In this document: positions 17,147 to 26,987 of the stretch, one piece after another | How positions within the stretch are numbered: the stretch's first letter is position 1 | Layout of the letters: the number at the start of each line of letters is the position of its first letter | Position numbers and translations under genes: made by a program | Source: Bacteroidia bacterium | Lineage (GTDB): Bacteria; Bacteroidota; Bacteroidia; B-17B0; Aurantibacillaceae | Assembly (NCBI GenBank): GCA_018000995.1 | Contig: JAGNIU010000001.1 | Location: forward strand, 62,001 to 126,000 | Length of the DNA stretch: 64,000 nt | Direction of reading: 5' to 3' | Notes under the pieces: model-generated | Database searches by the model: none | What the model was told of the DNA's origin: nothing | Seen by the model: only the letters and a program-made list of their open reading frames with translations

Positions 17147-18691
17147 TTATTCCTTAATCAATTTGCGTTTATACAAGTTTACGCCATCGGTAATGTTTAC
17201 GAAATACATTCCGCTAAGTAAATCTTCTATATCTAATTCGAAACGGTTTATACCATCAATAACAGAAGTGTAATTTATTGTTTTTAAGTTATTGCCTTTA
17301 TTATCGTAAAAAGTAATTCCCCAATTTTTATCTTTTACAGATTTAAAACGCAGTTCAACTTTACTGTTAGCAGGATTAGGAACCAAACTTAAGTTAGCGT
17401 CATCATCTTGAAACATGACAGCTTGCAAATTCGATAAAGATTTACGTCCGTTTTTATCGTTAGTAACAATTCTGTAATAATTTATTTCATTATTTACCGG
17501 CGTTGGGTCGGCCATAAAATATGTTCTCTTTTCTTTCGAGTTTTTAGTGTAAGGGTTTACTTTTCCAATTTCAGAGAAATTAGTTCCATCAATGCTTCTT
17601 TCTACCGAAAAATAATCTAAATTATTCTCTAATACAGTTTCCCATACTAAATCTGTAGATTTATCTTTCATGTTATAGTTCGCAGTAAATTTCGTCATCT
17701 CAACAGGCAAAATAGCACAGTTAAAAGTGGCAGTGCCACTAAAGCTTAAATTATAACCAACAGGGTTAACTGGCGGACTCCACGAATCAATACATATATA
17801 ATATGTTTGACCTGCAATCACATTCATTGGAGTACAAAATAATTGACCTGTTACAATTTCTGTAGGATTAGTACCGGCTGCGCTTAAACCTGTATTTCCA
17901 GTTAATCCTGAATCGTTACAACGAATGGGAACTCCTAAGGCGCTACAAGGAGTACCCGGACCATAAACATTAAAATCATAATCCACTGCTCCGGCCAATG
18001 GGGCAATATTAAACATAAACGTACCTGAAGTAGCGAATTGTACTATATACCAGTTCGAAAAATTTTCTCCACCAGCTGGACAAGAAGCGCCATTACAACC
18101 TTCAGCGACAATTCCAGGGCCTATTGATGCATCGGAAAGTGAAGCTGAGGAACAAAGCGGAGTAGCAAAAGCACAATCAGCATTTGTTCCGGCTGGGGCA
18201 TTTGTACCACATGGAACACATGAAATAACAGCGTCCCATCCCGGTCTATTATTGGTAGCATCAGACCTAAACCTTGCAGTTAAGCATCCTGAAGGACCTG
18301 TTGCTGTAAAAGAAAAAGGAACTGCAGGTGTTCCACAAATTCTTCCAGTGCCTAAAGCCGGAGCAGTTGTAAATAAAGGGCTATTTTGTGTAGGACCGTT
18401 ACCGATTGTCAAATAATCCCAAGCACATGTGGCGCTTGCCTCAAGATTAAACGTGTTAAATGTAAGTCGGATACAGTTTCCGGCAGTATTTGGACAAAAT
18501 GTTCGATAAATTAAATTAATACTATTAGAGTAATTTGCAGCGCCACCGTTGTCCTGATAAGTTCCACCACAGGTTGCCGTTTCGCAAGCGCCAACATATT
18601 CTCCATTAATACCTGCTGTTGGATGCAGAAATTGCGCCTTCAAAGAGGTGCAAATAAACAGAACTAAAAATATCTTTACTAGCCTATTCAT
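17147..18691 (-). CDS. Secreted CUB-like domain protein with T9SS sorting domain
   Basis: A 514-residue secreted protein. After signal peptide LVKIFLVLFICTSLKAQ comes a CUB-like domain (about residues 30-155): TCGGTYQDNGGAANYSNS, ASATCAWDYLTIGNG, GRICGTPAVPFSF and LTARFRSDATNNRPGWDAVI. A second beta-rich module (about 165-325) has VDYDFNVYGPGTPC and QTYYICIDSWSPP, like prepeptidase-type domains. It closes with the FTANYNMKDKSTDLVWET linker and a type A T9SS domain (LSLVPNPANSKVELRF to LYKRKLIKE). CUB domains are usually adhesive. The start ATG shares a base with the stop of the upstream small gene (TAATG), so the pair is coupled. Confidence 0.83.
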   Translation of the reverse strand: MNRLVKIFLVLFICTSLKAQFLHPTAGINGEYVGACETATCGGTYQDNGGAANYSNSINLIYRTFCPNTAGNCIRLTFNTFNLEASATCAWDYLTIGNGPTQNSPLFTTAPALGTGRICGTPAVPFSFTATGPSGCLTARFRSDATNNRPGWDAVISCVPCGTNAPAGTNADCAFATPLCSSASLSDASIGPGIVAEGCNGASCPAGGENFSNWYIVQFATSGTFMFNIAPLAGAVDYDFNVYGPGTPCSALGVPIRCNDSGLTGNTGLSAAGTNPTEIVTGQLFCTPMNVIAGQTYYICIDSWSPPVNPVGYNLSFSGTATFNCAILPVEMTKFTANYNMKDKSTDLVWETVLENNLDYFSVERSIDGTNFSEIGKVNPYTKNSKEKRTYFMADPTPVNNEINYYRIVTNDKNGRKSLSNLQAVMFQDDDANLSLVPNPANSKVELRFKSVKDKNWGITFYDNKGNNLKTINYTSVIDGINRFELDIEDLLSGMYFVNITDGVNLYKRKLIKE

Positions 18692-19011
18692 TATTTCGAT
18701 TTGTTTTGAGTGGTTTTTTTCTCAGAATAAACTATTACTGTTAAACCTGTAACAGAATCAAATAACTCGATATCATCTTTTTCTAAACGCTTTGAATCGT
18801 AAAAATTCAAATCTAACTGATTAATTTTATCGCTATCCTTAATAGCGCCATTCCATCCTTTTATCTCGTAATCTATTTGGTAACGGGAAGTATTTGTTTC
18901 AACCATTGATTCATCAATCAATTTACCGTTTCCGATAGTTGGCATAATTGTTTGCGCTTTAACTAAGGCAGTTATTGAAACAATTAAAAGTGTAAAAAGA
19001 AACCTTTTCAT
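18691..19011 (-). CDS. Small exported protein, partner of the CUB/T9SS gene
   Basis: A 106-residue exported protein with signal peptide MKRFLFTLLIVSITALVKAQ; the ATG at 19011 is preferred over one five codons earlier because it begins at the basic n-region. The mature portion has no recognised domain (SRYQIDYEIKGWNGAIKDSD, DIELFDSVTGLTVIVYSE). It resembles the 109-residue protein at 16508-16837 in size, export signal and position before a T9SS gene. It is divergent from pabB. Confidence 0.66.
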   Translation of the reverse strand: MKRFLFTLLIVSITALVKAQTIMPTIGNGKLIDESMVETNTSRYQIDYEIKGWNGAIKDSDKINQLDLNFYDSKRLEKDDIELFDSVTGLTVIVYSEKKTTQNKSK

Positions 19012-19151
19012 AATATAAATATACAAAAAAAACTCACTTTTGCGCGGTTTAATTGAAATTTTTCTTCAATAACAGCTTTATTTCAAGCATATTAGCCTAT
19101 ATTTACTCACTAAAAGAGCGGCTTTACTCAATCCAATGCCACTCTTTTACA

Positions 19152-20261
19152 ATGGAACCTTTTACTATAGTTTTTAAAATCAAATATTTAGCTCTTCTTA
19201 GTAAAAACTCTCATAAAGAAGGTTTCAACATTTTCATTACTGGTAAAGAATCATCAAAACCATATAGGACCGGGTTCTTTTTTTGCAGCTACGATTATAA
19301 AAATCAAATCGAAAATCTTGAATCAAAAAAAAATTCTCCATTAAAATTTGATGATATAGTTTTTTTTGATGCTTCTGAAGAACAATCGATAGAGAATTTT
19401 CCTGAAACAAAATTTACTAAACATAATAATCCAATTACTCTTGTTGCAAAAACTTCTAAAGAAGAATACATTAAAAACGTTACGAAATTAAAAGAGCATA
19501 TTCAAAACGGAGATATTTACGAAATAAATTACTGCATAACCTTCGAAGCAAAAAACACGAAAATTAATCCACTTGAAATATATTCAAAATTAAATGCACT
19601 TAGTAAAGCCCCATATTCTGCTCTAGTAAAACTTGATGACAAATATATTATCTCTGCCAGTCCTGAATTATTTTTAAGCAAACGTGGCAATAAAATTATT
19701 ACAAAACCTATTAAAGGCACAATAAAGCGCGGGATTACTCCCGCTGAAGATGAAAAACTAAAATCAGAACTATTTAATAATATTAAAGAGCGCACCGAAA
19801 ATGTAATGATTGTTGATGTGGCAAGAAATGATTTATCACGTATTGCTAAAAAAGGAACTGTAAAAGTTGAGAAATTATACGACATCGAAACCTATGAACA
19901 AGTGCATCAGATGGTAAGTACGGTTAGCTGCGAATTAAAAGAAAATATTTCCTTCGATGATATTATCAAAGCTACCTTTCCAATGGCCAGTATGACAGGC
20001 GCTCCAAAAATAAGAGCCATGGAATTAATTGATGACTTTGAAACGAATAGTCGCGGACCTTACAGCGGTTGCATTGGTTACATAAAAGAAAATGGAGATT
20101 TTGATTTGAGTGTGCTTATCCGAAGTATTTTTTACAATGAAAGCGAAAATTATTTATCGTTTTCAGTTGGAAGTGCCATTACAGCTATGTGCGATCCGGA
20201 AAAAGAATACGAAGAATGTTTACTAAAAGCTGCCGCTCTTAAAAAAGTTCTGGAAGATTAA
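19152..20261 (+). CDS. pabB: Aminodeoxychorismate synthase component I
   Basis: Converts chorismate plus ammonia to 4-amino-4-deoxychorismate for folate synthesis; 369 aa from the ATG at 19152. The chorismate-binding core is clear: GDIYEINYCITFEA, SASPELFLSKRG, KPIKGTIKRG with the Lys typical of PabB (TrpE and MenF/EntC types differ here), NVMIVDVARNDLSRI, FPMASMTGAPKIRAME and the ending SVGSAITAMCDPEKEYEECLLKA. An in-frame TTG at 19053 would add 33 residues with no clear homology. The N-terminal half is shorter than in TrpE, as usual for PabB. No pabA or pabC is adjacent. Confidence 0.9.
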   Translation: MEPFTIVFKIKYLALLSKNSHKEGFNIFITGKESSKPYRTGFFFCSYDYKNQIENLESKKNSPLKFDDIVFFDASEEQSIENFPETKFTKHNNPITLVAKTSKEEYIKNVTKLKEHIQNGDIYEINYCITFEAKNTKINPLEIYSKLNALSKAPYSALVKLDDKYIISASPELFLSKRGNKIITKPIKGTIKRGITPAEDEKLKSELFNNIKERTENVMIVDVARNDLSRIAKKGTVKVEKLYDIETYEQVHQMVSTVSCELKENISFDDIIKATFPMASMTGAPKIRAMELIDDFETNSRGPYSGCIGYIKENGDFDLSVLIRSIFYNESENYLSFSVGSAITAMCDPEKEYEECLLKAAALKKVLED

Positions 20262-22688
20262 TTATTGCAAAACTAATTTCTGCGTCGCAATTAATTTTTT
20301 ATTTCTATTTATCCTCACCAAATAATTTCCTTTTGCGAAATCACCACAGTCAATTGTAGTTTCAGTCCCAGTAAGTGCTCCTGAATAAATAATCTTTCCT
20401 TCAATACTTTTTATCTCAACACTTTCTCCACCAATAAAATTATAATTTTCCAATTTTACTGTTACGTTATTAGTTGCCGGATTAGGATACACTTTTAAAT
20501 TCGCCACTATTTTTTCTACAGCCTTAATACCAATCGAAGAGGCTCCGTTTTTATTTGCAAAAGCATATTCCCCTAAACGCAGGGTATCAATAATAAATTT
20601 ACCCGCAGTTGCTCCTGTTTTGTATTTCGTGTATTTATCAACTAATTTCCAATCATCAGCAGTATTCTTTCTGTATAAAACTATAATGCTATCGTTTTGT
20701 AAATTGGTTAAACAAGTATCTAGTGCCGCCCAAGTTCCGCTTGTATTTAAATTTCCATCATAATTTAAATGAAGCTTAGAAACAAAGCCCGGACTCAAAA
20801 CTCCATCAAACCGCCAATAATGCTGATTCGATAAAATGTAGTTCTTAATGTTGTTTTTAATTGGGTCGGGAGCTGTATAATTATGTTCAACACGAATAAA
20901 AGAAGAATCAGCGCCTTTGTTGGTAATTGCAATAATACATTTTCCTAAAGCCTTATTAAAGTTTCCGTTTATTTTATAAATACCGTTATCTGCCGCAATA
21001 GCATCTGCAATTTTTGTTTCGTAATTGCTCACCGCAAATAAAGGTGCAAAAGGTAAATTCATGGTGAACGTTTGATTAGCACCACTCATAATTATATTTC
21101 TAACTGTTGGTTGCCAATTACTATCAAAAAAAGAGATTTCGAGTGGAACATTATTGTAATAAGAAGTTGCGCCGGTTAGTTTTTGCTTCACATAAATTGT
21201 AGCTAAATAATTTCCTGGGCTCGTCATTACATACTTTGTCGAATCAATAGAGAAGTGTGGCCAACCGCCAGCGAAAACCCAGTTATTAAAAAAATCGCCT
21301 AATAATTGTCCGGAAGAAGTTTCAAGTAATGTTCTAAACTCAGCGCTATTCATACTTTTGTACGACTTCTGCGCCATAACATATTTAACGCCATTAAAAA
21401 AAGCAACATCGCCCATATAACTACGTAAAGTATGAGCAACTACTGCACCCTTTTTATAAACGTGATCTCCGTAAGTGTATTGATGTGGAACACCCGAAAC
21501 AGGCCAAAATTTACCTTCACGGAAATGAGCAAAATGCAACATGTCTTCATGCGTTGATCGCAAAGCAGAAATGTAAGCAGGCTTTCCATATTGCCATTCT
21601 CTAAACATGTATTCGCTATAACTTGCAAAGCCTTCATTCAACCACATATCTTCTTGTGTTTCGCAAGTCATTAAATCTCCCCACCAATGGTGTGCAAATT
21701 CGTGCGCCATTAATGTTGCTTCGTAAGCAATGCTTGTTGCCGCTTGTGGATATGCAATATTTGTAGCGTGCTCCATAGCTCCACTTGAAAAAGGAACTAA
21801 ACAATACCCCACTCTGTTCCATTTATACGGACCATAATAATTTTCGAAGCCGGTTAAACAATTTTTAAAATTTACGAATCCATTTTTCAAAGCAGTTGTA
21901 TCTGTAGCGCGTGCTGCTAAAATAATTGGAACTGTGCCGGTAGAAATCGTATGGGTCCAATTCACCTGAGTATAATCAGCTACTGCTATAGAAGCTAAAT
22001 AGCTCGGGATTTCCTCTTGCATTACCCATTTACGCGTGCGCGTACTTCCTGTTTTAATATCGCTTATTAATTGTCCGTTGCAATAAGCGCGTTTTGTAGA
22101 ATCTGAAGTGATATTAAATTCATACTGACTCTTCTCTACAAAATTATCGAAGCAAGGAAACCACACTCTTCCATAATTATGCGGCTTTGCACCAAAACCA
22201 ACACCTAAATTAAATGCATAATTACCGCTAAAATAAAATCCACCCCAACCAGATGGATCGCCTTGTGGTCGGCCATGATAAAATAATGTCACATTAACAG
22301 TATCCGTAGTATTATAACTCAACGGTAAATTCACTTTGATAACCGTATCATTATAAGTATAAGTTAATGTTGTTGTGTTTAATTTTATTGAATCAATAAA
22401 CATCTTTAAAAGATCTAATCGTATTTTGTTTTGTCCGTTTAACTTTGGAGTAAATTTCACAGTAGTACTGCAACGAATCGTGTCGGTAACGAAATCGGTG
22501 ATGTTAACATTAATAGTATACTTCAAAACATCAATTGTATCACTTCTCAGATTTTCGGCACTATAATAAATACTGGCTGCATTCTTAGCCGACTTTAACT
22601 GTTGACAGGTCCCTACTTGACCATAGGCACTCATTACTCCAACAAAAAGTAGGATTACAAGCTCAACTCTCTTTTTTACTCTTTTCAT
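20262..22688 (-). CDS. M1-family zinc aminopeptidase with T9SS sorting domain
   Basis: Secreted metallo-aminopeptidase, 808 aa. Signal peptide LVILLFVGVMSAYGQ is followed by the M1 N-terminal beta domain. The peptidase domain has the substrate-binding GAMEH at residues 303-307 and the zinc motif HEFAH at 329-333, with the third ligand Glu352 in NEGFASY. A C-terminal beta region precedes a type A T9SS sorting domain (LKVYPNPATNNVTVKL to ATQKLVLQ). The usual GxMEN reads GAMEH, a one-residue departure. It most likely degrades peptides at the cell surface. The gene converges on pabB with no gap. Confidence 0.93.
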   Translation of the reverse strand: MKRVKKRVELVILLFVGVMSAYGQVGTCQQLKSAKNAASIYYSAENLRSDTIDVLKYTINVNITDFVTDTIRCSTTVKFTPKLNGQNKIRLDLLKMFIDSIKLNTTTLTYTYNDTVIKVNLPLSYNTTDTVNVTLFYHGRPQGDPSGWGGFYFSGNYAFNLGVGFGAKPHNYGRVWFPCFDNFVEKSQYEFNITSDSTKRAYCNGQLISDIKTGSTRTRKWVMQEEIPSYLASIAVADYTQVNWTHTISTGTVPIILAARATDTTALKNGFVNFKNCLTGFENYYGPYKWNRVGYCLVPFSSGAMEHATNIAYPQAATSIAYEATLMAHEFAHHWWGDLMTCETQEDMWLNEGFASYSEYMFREWQYGKPAYISALRSTHEDMLHFAHFREGKFWPVSGVPHQYTYGDHVYKKGAVVAHTLRSYMGDVAFFNGVKYVMAQKSYKSMNSAEFRTLLETSSGQLLGDFFNNWVFAGGWPHFSIDSTKYVMTSPGNYLATIYVKQKLTGATSYYNNVPLEISFFDSNWQPTVRNIIMSGANQTFTMNLPFAPLFAVSNYETKIADAIAADNGIYKINGNFNKALGKCIIAITNKGADSSFIRVEHNYTAPDPIKNNIKNYILSNQHYWRFDGVLSPGFVSKLHLNYDGNLNTSGTWAALDTCLTNLQNDSIIVLYRKNTADDWKLVDKYTKYKTGATAGKFIIDTLRLGEYAFANKNGASSIGIKAVEKIVANLKVYPNPATNNVTVKLENYNFIGGESVEIKSIEGKIIYSGALTGTETTIDCGDFAKGNYLVRINRNKKLIATQKLVLQ

Positions 22689-22791
22689 GTTAAATTTTTA
22701 AAGCCTAAGCTTAAAGGTAACGAAAAAAACTGTTTTTTTGCGTATGTTTAGGATTACAATAATGCTTTTAACAATTTAAACTCCTATTTAG

Positions 22792-24333
22792 ATGTTTTCA
22801 GTTAGTTTAGAGGAACTATATGAATTGGTTAAGTCACTGACTAAGTCTGAAAAACGATTTTTTAAACTTACCGTTTCATCGGAAGAACATTCGGGGGCTA
22901 TTTCTAAACTTTTTGATGAATTAGAAAAGGCTAGTGAATTTGATGAAGCTAAACTCTTAAAGTCTTCCAAACAAAAACACAAAACGCTTAGTCAGAAAGA
23001 TATTTTACAACTAACCTATAATGTTGTATTAAAAAGCCAGCGGACCTTTTATGCCGAAAGTATATCCGGCTACAAAATAAAAGACGAGATTTCCAATCTT
23101 AGAAACTTGTTCGACAAAGCGCAGTACAAGCAATGTCGCAAAATGCTTAACAAATTAAAAGAAGAGGCTTACGCTGAAGAAGGCTTTAATTCCATTTTAG
23201 AAATTATTTCTATTGAAAAACAGTTATTGGATATTGAAAACAAATTTGGAAATACTTCTAAATCGCTTGATGATTTAATTAAAGAAGAGCAACTTTTAAT
23301 AGATAAATCAAAAAATATTGGTGAATACGCGCAATCTTTTTCAAAAATTAATTATCAGGTTCGCCAAAACATGGTAGTTAAAACTTCGAAAGAACTTGAC
23401 TCTTATGATAAACTTTTAAATTCAACTCTTTTTAAAAATTGCGATAAATGTTATTCTAAAAAAGCTGAAGTTCTTTATCATCATAGTCGCGCCCTTTGCT
23501 TTTCAAAAAAGCGAGATAATGCTATGCGCCAAAATGAATTTAAAGAAATGGTTGCCTTAATGGATAAAAATCCGTTTCTGATTAACGAGTATCCTAAACG
23601 CTATTTATCCGGTATCAATAATATTTTATCAGTAGAAATTGAACAGGCTCATTATGGTACAGCCGAGAAATTAATTCACGACTTTATCAAACTTAAAAAT
23701 CATCCGGCTTTCAACACCACCGATTTGCAATTAAAAATTTTTACGAGTACAACTAATGCACAATTATTAATTTATACCGATGGCGGAAGAACGGACAAAG
23801 CGCTTCCTGTTGTTAAACTTATCAATGAACAAATTGCATTATACAAAGACAAAATCAATAAAGAAGAGGTTCTTATTTTCTATTACAATTTCACAAGTCT
23901 TTATATATACTCTGAGAAATATGAACAAGCGAGTAAATATTTAAATTTACTTTTAAGCGAAAATGATACTCAATTACGGCAAGATCTCCAATGTTTTTCA
24001 CGTCTTCAAAATATTATTTTACATTATGAATTACAGAAAATTCCTGAATTAAAATATCTACTAAAAACTACACGCGATTCATATAAACAACAAAAACCCC
24101 AATTTAAAATTGAAAAACTTCTTCTGGATATGTTTGAAGAGTTGATTGAAACAGAGAAGCCGCAATTGATTTGGGAAAAATATAATGACGAACTTAAAGA
24201 ACTGGTTAAGGACCCATTTGAGAAAATTGCCAATTACTATTTTGATTTCCTTGCGTACACAGAAAGTAAAGTAAGCGGGAAAAAAGTAGGAGATATTATT
24301 TTTGAGAAAGTAGCGCAAAGCTGGAAAAAGTAA
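22792..24333 (+). CDS. Helical repeat protein of unknown function, tandem paralogue 1
   Basis: A 513-residue cytoplasmic-looking protein, almost entirely predicted helical, without signal peptide or membrane segment. Repeating helical pairs resemble TPR-like solenoids (YEQASKYLNLLLSENDTQLRQ, YKQCRKMLNKLKEEAYAE). Its N-terminus (LYELVKSLTKSEKRFFKLT) resembles that of the next gene (NLLFDIIKSLSSEEIKYFKKI), and both proteins are exactly 513 residues. I do not recognise a named family. The pair is separated by 3 bp and is certainly co-transcribed. A scaffolding or regulatory role is only a guess from the solenoid form. Confidence 0.75.
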   Translation: MFSVSLEELYELVKSLTKSEKRFFKLTVSSEEHSGAISKLFDELEKASEFDEAKLLKSSKQKHKTLSQKDILQLTYNVVLKSQRTFYAESISGYKIKDEISNLRNLFDKAQYKQCRKMLNKLKEEAYAEEGFNSILEIISIEKQLLDIENKFGNTSKSLDDLIKEEQLLIDKSKNIGEYAQSFSKINYQVRQNMVVKTSKELDSYDKLLNSTLFKNCDKCYSKKAEVLYHHSRALCFSKKRDNAMRQNEFKEMVALMDKNPFLINEYPKRYLSGINNILSVEIEQAHYGTAEKLIHDFIKLKNHPAFNTTDLQLKIFTSTTNAQLLIYTDGGRTDKALPVVKLINEQIALYKDKINKEEVLIFYYNFTSLYIYSEKYEQASKYLNLLLSENDTQLRQDLQCFSRLQNIILHYELQKIPELKYLLKTTRDSYKQQKPQFKIEKLLLDMFEELIETEKPQLIWEKYNDELKELVKDPFEKIANYYFDFLAYTESKVSGKKVGDIIFEKVAQSWKK

Positions 24334-24336
24334 AAC

Positions 24337-25878
24337 ATGAAACCGTCTAATTTATTATTCGACATAATAAAATCATTAAGTTCTGAAGAAATTAAATATT
24401 TCAAGAAGATATCGTCTTTGCAGCAAGGCGAGAAAAACTATATTAAACTATTTAATTTTATTGCTACACTCGAGGAATATGATGAAGACGCTGTTAAAGT
24501 TGCTTTTAAAAATGAAACATTTATAAAACATTTACCTTCTGAAAAAAATCAGTTACTACATCACATTTTAAAAAGTTTACGTCACTTCCGGATTGAAAAC
24601 AGCAAAACAGCTGCTATTAACGAACAAATAAAAAACATTCAACTTCTTTTTAATAAATCACTCTACAAACAATCGCGCAAAATCCTTAATCAAATAAAAG
24701 AAGAAGCTTATAAGTACGAGTTGTTTTATTATATCCTCGAAATCATTGATCTTGAAAAAGTAGTTATTGATATGGAAGCACATTTCGGTCAAGTTACAAA
24801 TGTTACCATTGAAAAGCTAATTGAAGAGGAAAACGAGATCTATCAAAAAATTGAACAGCTTACTCACTTCGAAAAATTACTGAGTCAACTAAACAAACTA
24901 TCAACAAAATTATTGTTCGTTAGATCAAAAGCTGACTCTGATGAAATAGAAAAGATTGCAAAAGACGAAATACTCAACGATTCAGTAAAAATTAATTCGA
25001 AAAAGGCCTTTATAACCTCGTTACACGTTAAAGGTTTAGCTGCACGTGCCCTGAATAAAACAGATGAAATGTTTGATGCCTTTCAGAGTTTGGTTTTCGC
25101 CATGGAAAATAATCCTTCATTGATTTCTGAATTACCAAAAAGTTATGTTGTTGCGCACGGTTATATTATACGACATTACGCGATTAAAAGAAGATATAAC
25201 GATGGCTTTAAAACCATCGATAAACTAAAAGCACTTTGGTTAAATCCTGAATTTAAAAGTACTGATTTGCAAATTGCCATTTTTTCTAACTCTTATATTA
25301 ATGAAATGTTGCTGTATGCTTATATCGGTCAGCACGACAAAGCTAAAAATGTTATTCCGGCAGTTATAAAAGGCTTAGAAAAATACGAGGCTAAAATTAA
25401 TGAAGAAGAGTTGCTGCGCATTTATCAGATTATAACGATGGTGTATTTTGGAGTTGGAGAATATAGCAAAGCTTTACATTGGGTAAATCGTATTATTAAT
25501 TCTAATTATTCTGAGTTAAGACAAGACATCATTCGTATTTCTAAACTCATTAATTTAATTATCCATTTTGAGCTGGGTAATGATGATTTGTTACCATACA
25601 TTTATAAATCGACAAACCGTTTTGTAGAAGGGCTCGATAATAAATATCAATTTGAAATTCTGTTTTTAGAGCAATTTAAGAAAGTTGCTTTGTCGAAACG
25701 TGATGGCAAACAATTAAATTCGTTTGTGAAATTTAAGGAGGAAATGCAAGAGGTATTTAAAGATCCTTATGAAAGAAATGCTTTAGAGTATTTCAATTTC
25801 TACGCCTGGTTAGATTCTAAAATCCACAACATTACCTTTTCTGATGCTATTAAAATCAGAAAACAAAACATGGCTTAA
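24337..25878 (+). CDS. Helical repeat protein of unknown function, tandem paralogue 2
   Basis: A 513-residue paralogue of the preceding gene. Shared landmarks include LYKQSRKILNQIKEEAYKYE versus QYKQCRKMLNKLKEEAYAEE, NPEFKSTDLQIAIFSNS versus HPAFNTTDLQLKIFTST, and the C-terminal DPYERNALEYFNFYAWLDSK versus DPFEKIANYYFDFLAYTESK. Identity appears modest, so the duplication is old. No catalytic motif is visible. It ends 12 bp before the convergent rfaD gene. Confidence 0.75.
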   Translation: MKPSNLLFDIIKSLSSEEIKYFKKISSLQQGEKNYIKLFNFIATLEEYDEDAVKVAFKNETFIKHLPSEKNQLLHHILKSLRHFRIENSKTAAINEQIKNIQLLFNKSLYKQSRKILNQIKEEAYKYELFYYILEIIDLEKVVIDMEAHFGQVTNVTIEKLIEEENEIYQKIEQLTHFEKLLSQLNKLSTKLLFVRSKADSDEIEKIAKDEILNDSVKINSKKAFITSLHVKGLAARALNKTDEMFDAFQSLVFAMENNPSLISELPKSYVVAHGYIIRHYAIKRRYNDGFKTIDKLKALWLNPEFKSTDLQIAIFSNSYINEMLLYAYIGQHDKAKNVIPAVIKGLEKYEAKINEEELLRIYQIITMVYFGVGEYSKALHWVNRIINSNYSELRQDIIRISKLINLIIHFELGNDDLLPYIYKSTNRFVEGLDNKYQFEILFLEQFKKVALSKRDGKQLNSFVKFKEEMQEVFKDPYERNALEYFNFYAWLDSKIHNITFSDAIKIRKQNMA

Positions 25879-25889
25879 GAAAAAAAGAA

Positions 25890-26855
25890 TTAGAAGTAGC
25901 GGTGTCCCACTAAATAATTTTTCACGTAATCACTTACACCCTCTTCCAAAGTTGTAAATGATTTTTTATACCCCGCTGAAATAAGTTTCTGCATATTCGC
26001 CTCCGTGAAGTATTGGTATTTATCGCGGATATCAATTGGTGTATCAATAAATTCGATTTTCGCTTCCTTATCTAAAGCTTTAAAAGTTGCGTTGGCTAAA
26101 TCTAAAAATGTACGCGCGGTTCCGCTTCCTAAATTGTAAATACCGTTCTTGATTTTATTTTGGTACGCGAAAATCAAAACATCAATCAAATCTTTTACAT
26201 AAACAAAATCGCGTAACTGACCGCCATCTTTATATTTTGGATTATGACTACGGAATAATTTGACAAATCCTTTTTCGTTTATCTGATTAAACGAATGAAA
26301 AATCACAGAAGCCATTCTTCCTTTATGAAACTCATTAGGACCGTAAACATTAAAAAACTTAAAGCCATGCCATAATGGAGGCGTTTGTTTTTGTTGTAGT
26401 GCCCAAATATCAAAATCATTTTTACTATCGCCGTAGGGATTTAAAGGTTTCAATTGTGGAATTTTTGATTCATCATCATCATACCCAAATTCACCTAAAC
26501 CATAAGTTGCAGCTGAAGAAGCATAACTTAAACCAATATTATTCTTACTGCATATTTCCCAAATTGCTTTAGTATAATTTACATTTAACTCATCAAAAAT
26601 AGCTTTGTTGAATTCGGTAGTATCAGTACGTGCACCAATATGAAAAACATAAGTGACCTCAGAAGCGTTTGATTTAAACCAATTAATAAATTCAGAACGT
26701 TCAATTAATTTGGAATATTTTTTTGAACTATAATTTTTAGATTTATCTGATTTTGAAAAATCATCTACTAAAATTAAATCAATAACGCTGTCGTTATTTA
26801 AGCGCGACACTAAACAACTCCCTATAAAACCCGCTGCACCAGTTACTACAATCAT
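25890..26855 (-). CDS. rfaD: ADP-L-glycero-D-manno-heptose 6-epimerase
   Basis: Epimerises the ADP-heptose used for the lipopolysaccharide inner core, 321 aa; an extended short-chain dehydrogenase. The nucleotide-binding motif is VTGAAGFIGSCL at residues 4-15. The active-site pair is in YASSAATYG and YGDSKNDFD (YxxxK). The substrate-binding segments FKFFNVYGPNEFHKGRMASV and GGQLRDFVYVKDL are typical of RfaD/HldD rather than generic epimerases. Other heptose genes are not adjacent. Confidence 0.93.
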   Translation of the reverse strand: MIVVTGAAGFIGSCLVSRLNNDSVIDLILVDDFSKSDKSKNYSSKKYSKLIERSEFINWFKSNASEVTYVFHIGARTDTTEFNKAIFDELNVNYTKAIWEICSKNNIGLSYASSAATYGLGEFGYDDDESKIPQLKPLNPYGDSKNDFDIWALQQKQTPPLWHGFKFFNVYGPNEFHKGRMASVIFHSFNQINEKGFVKLFRSHNPKYKDGGQLRDFVYVKDLIDVLIFAYQNKIKNGIYNLGSGTARTFLDLANATFKALDKEAKIEFIDTPIDIRDKYQYFTEANMQKLISAGYKKSFTTLEEGVSDYVKNYLVGHRYF

Positions 26856-26940
26856 ATTCTAATTTGAAGCCTAAAATTACTAAAAACTTTTGCTTTACTA
26901 TAAACTTTGTATCCTTTTAGGTCATTTTTACATAAATTAA

Positions 26941-26971
26941 TTAGCCTTAAAGTTTAAAAATATTACATTTG
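26941..26971 (+). promoter_or_regulatory. Candidate promoter of the acyl-CoA synthetase gene
   Basis: TTAG at 26941-26944, 19 bases, then TACATTTG at 26964-26971, matching the Bacteroidota pattern TTTG-N19-TAnnTTTG with one mismatch. It ends 16 bases before the ATG at 26988. Confidence 0.45.
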
Positions 26972-26987
26972 GTTAAGATTAAATATT

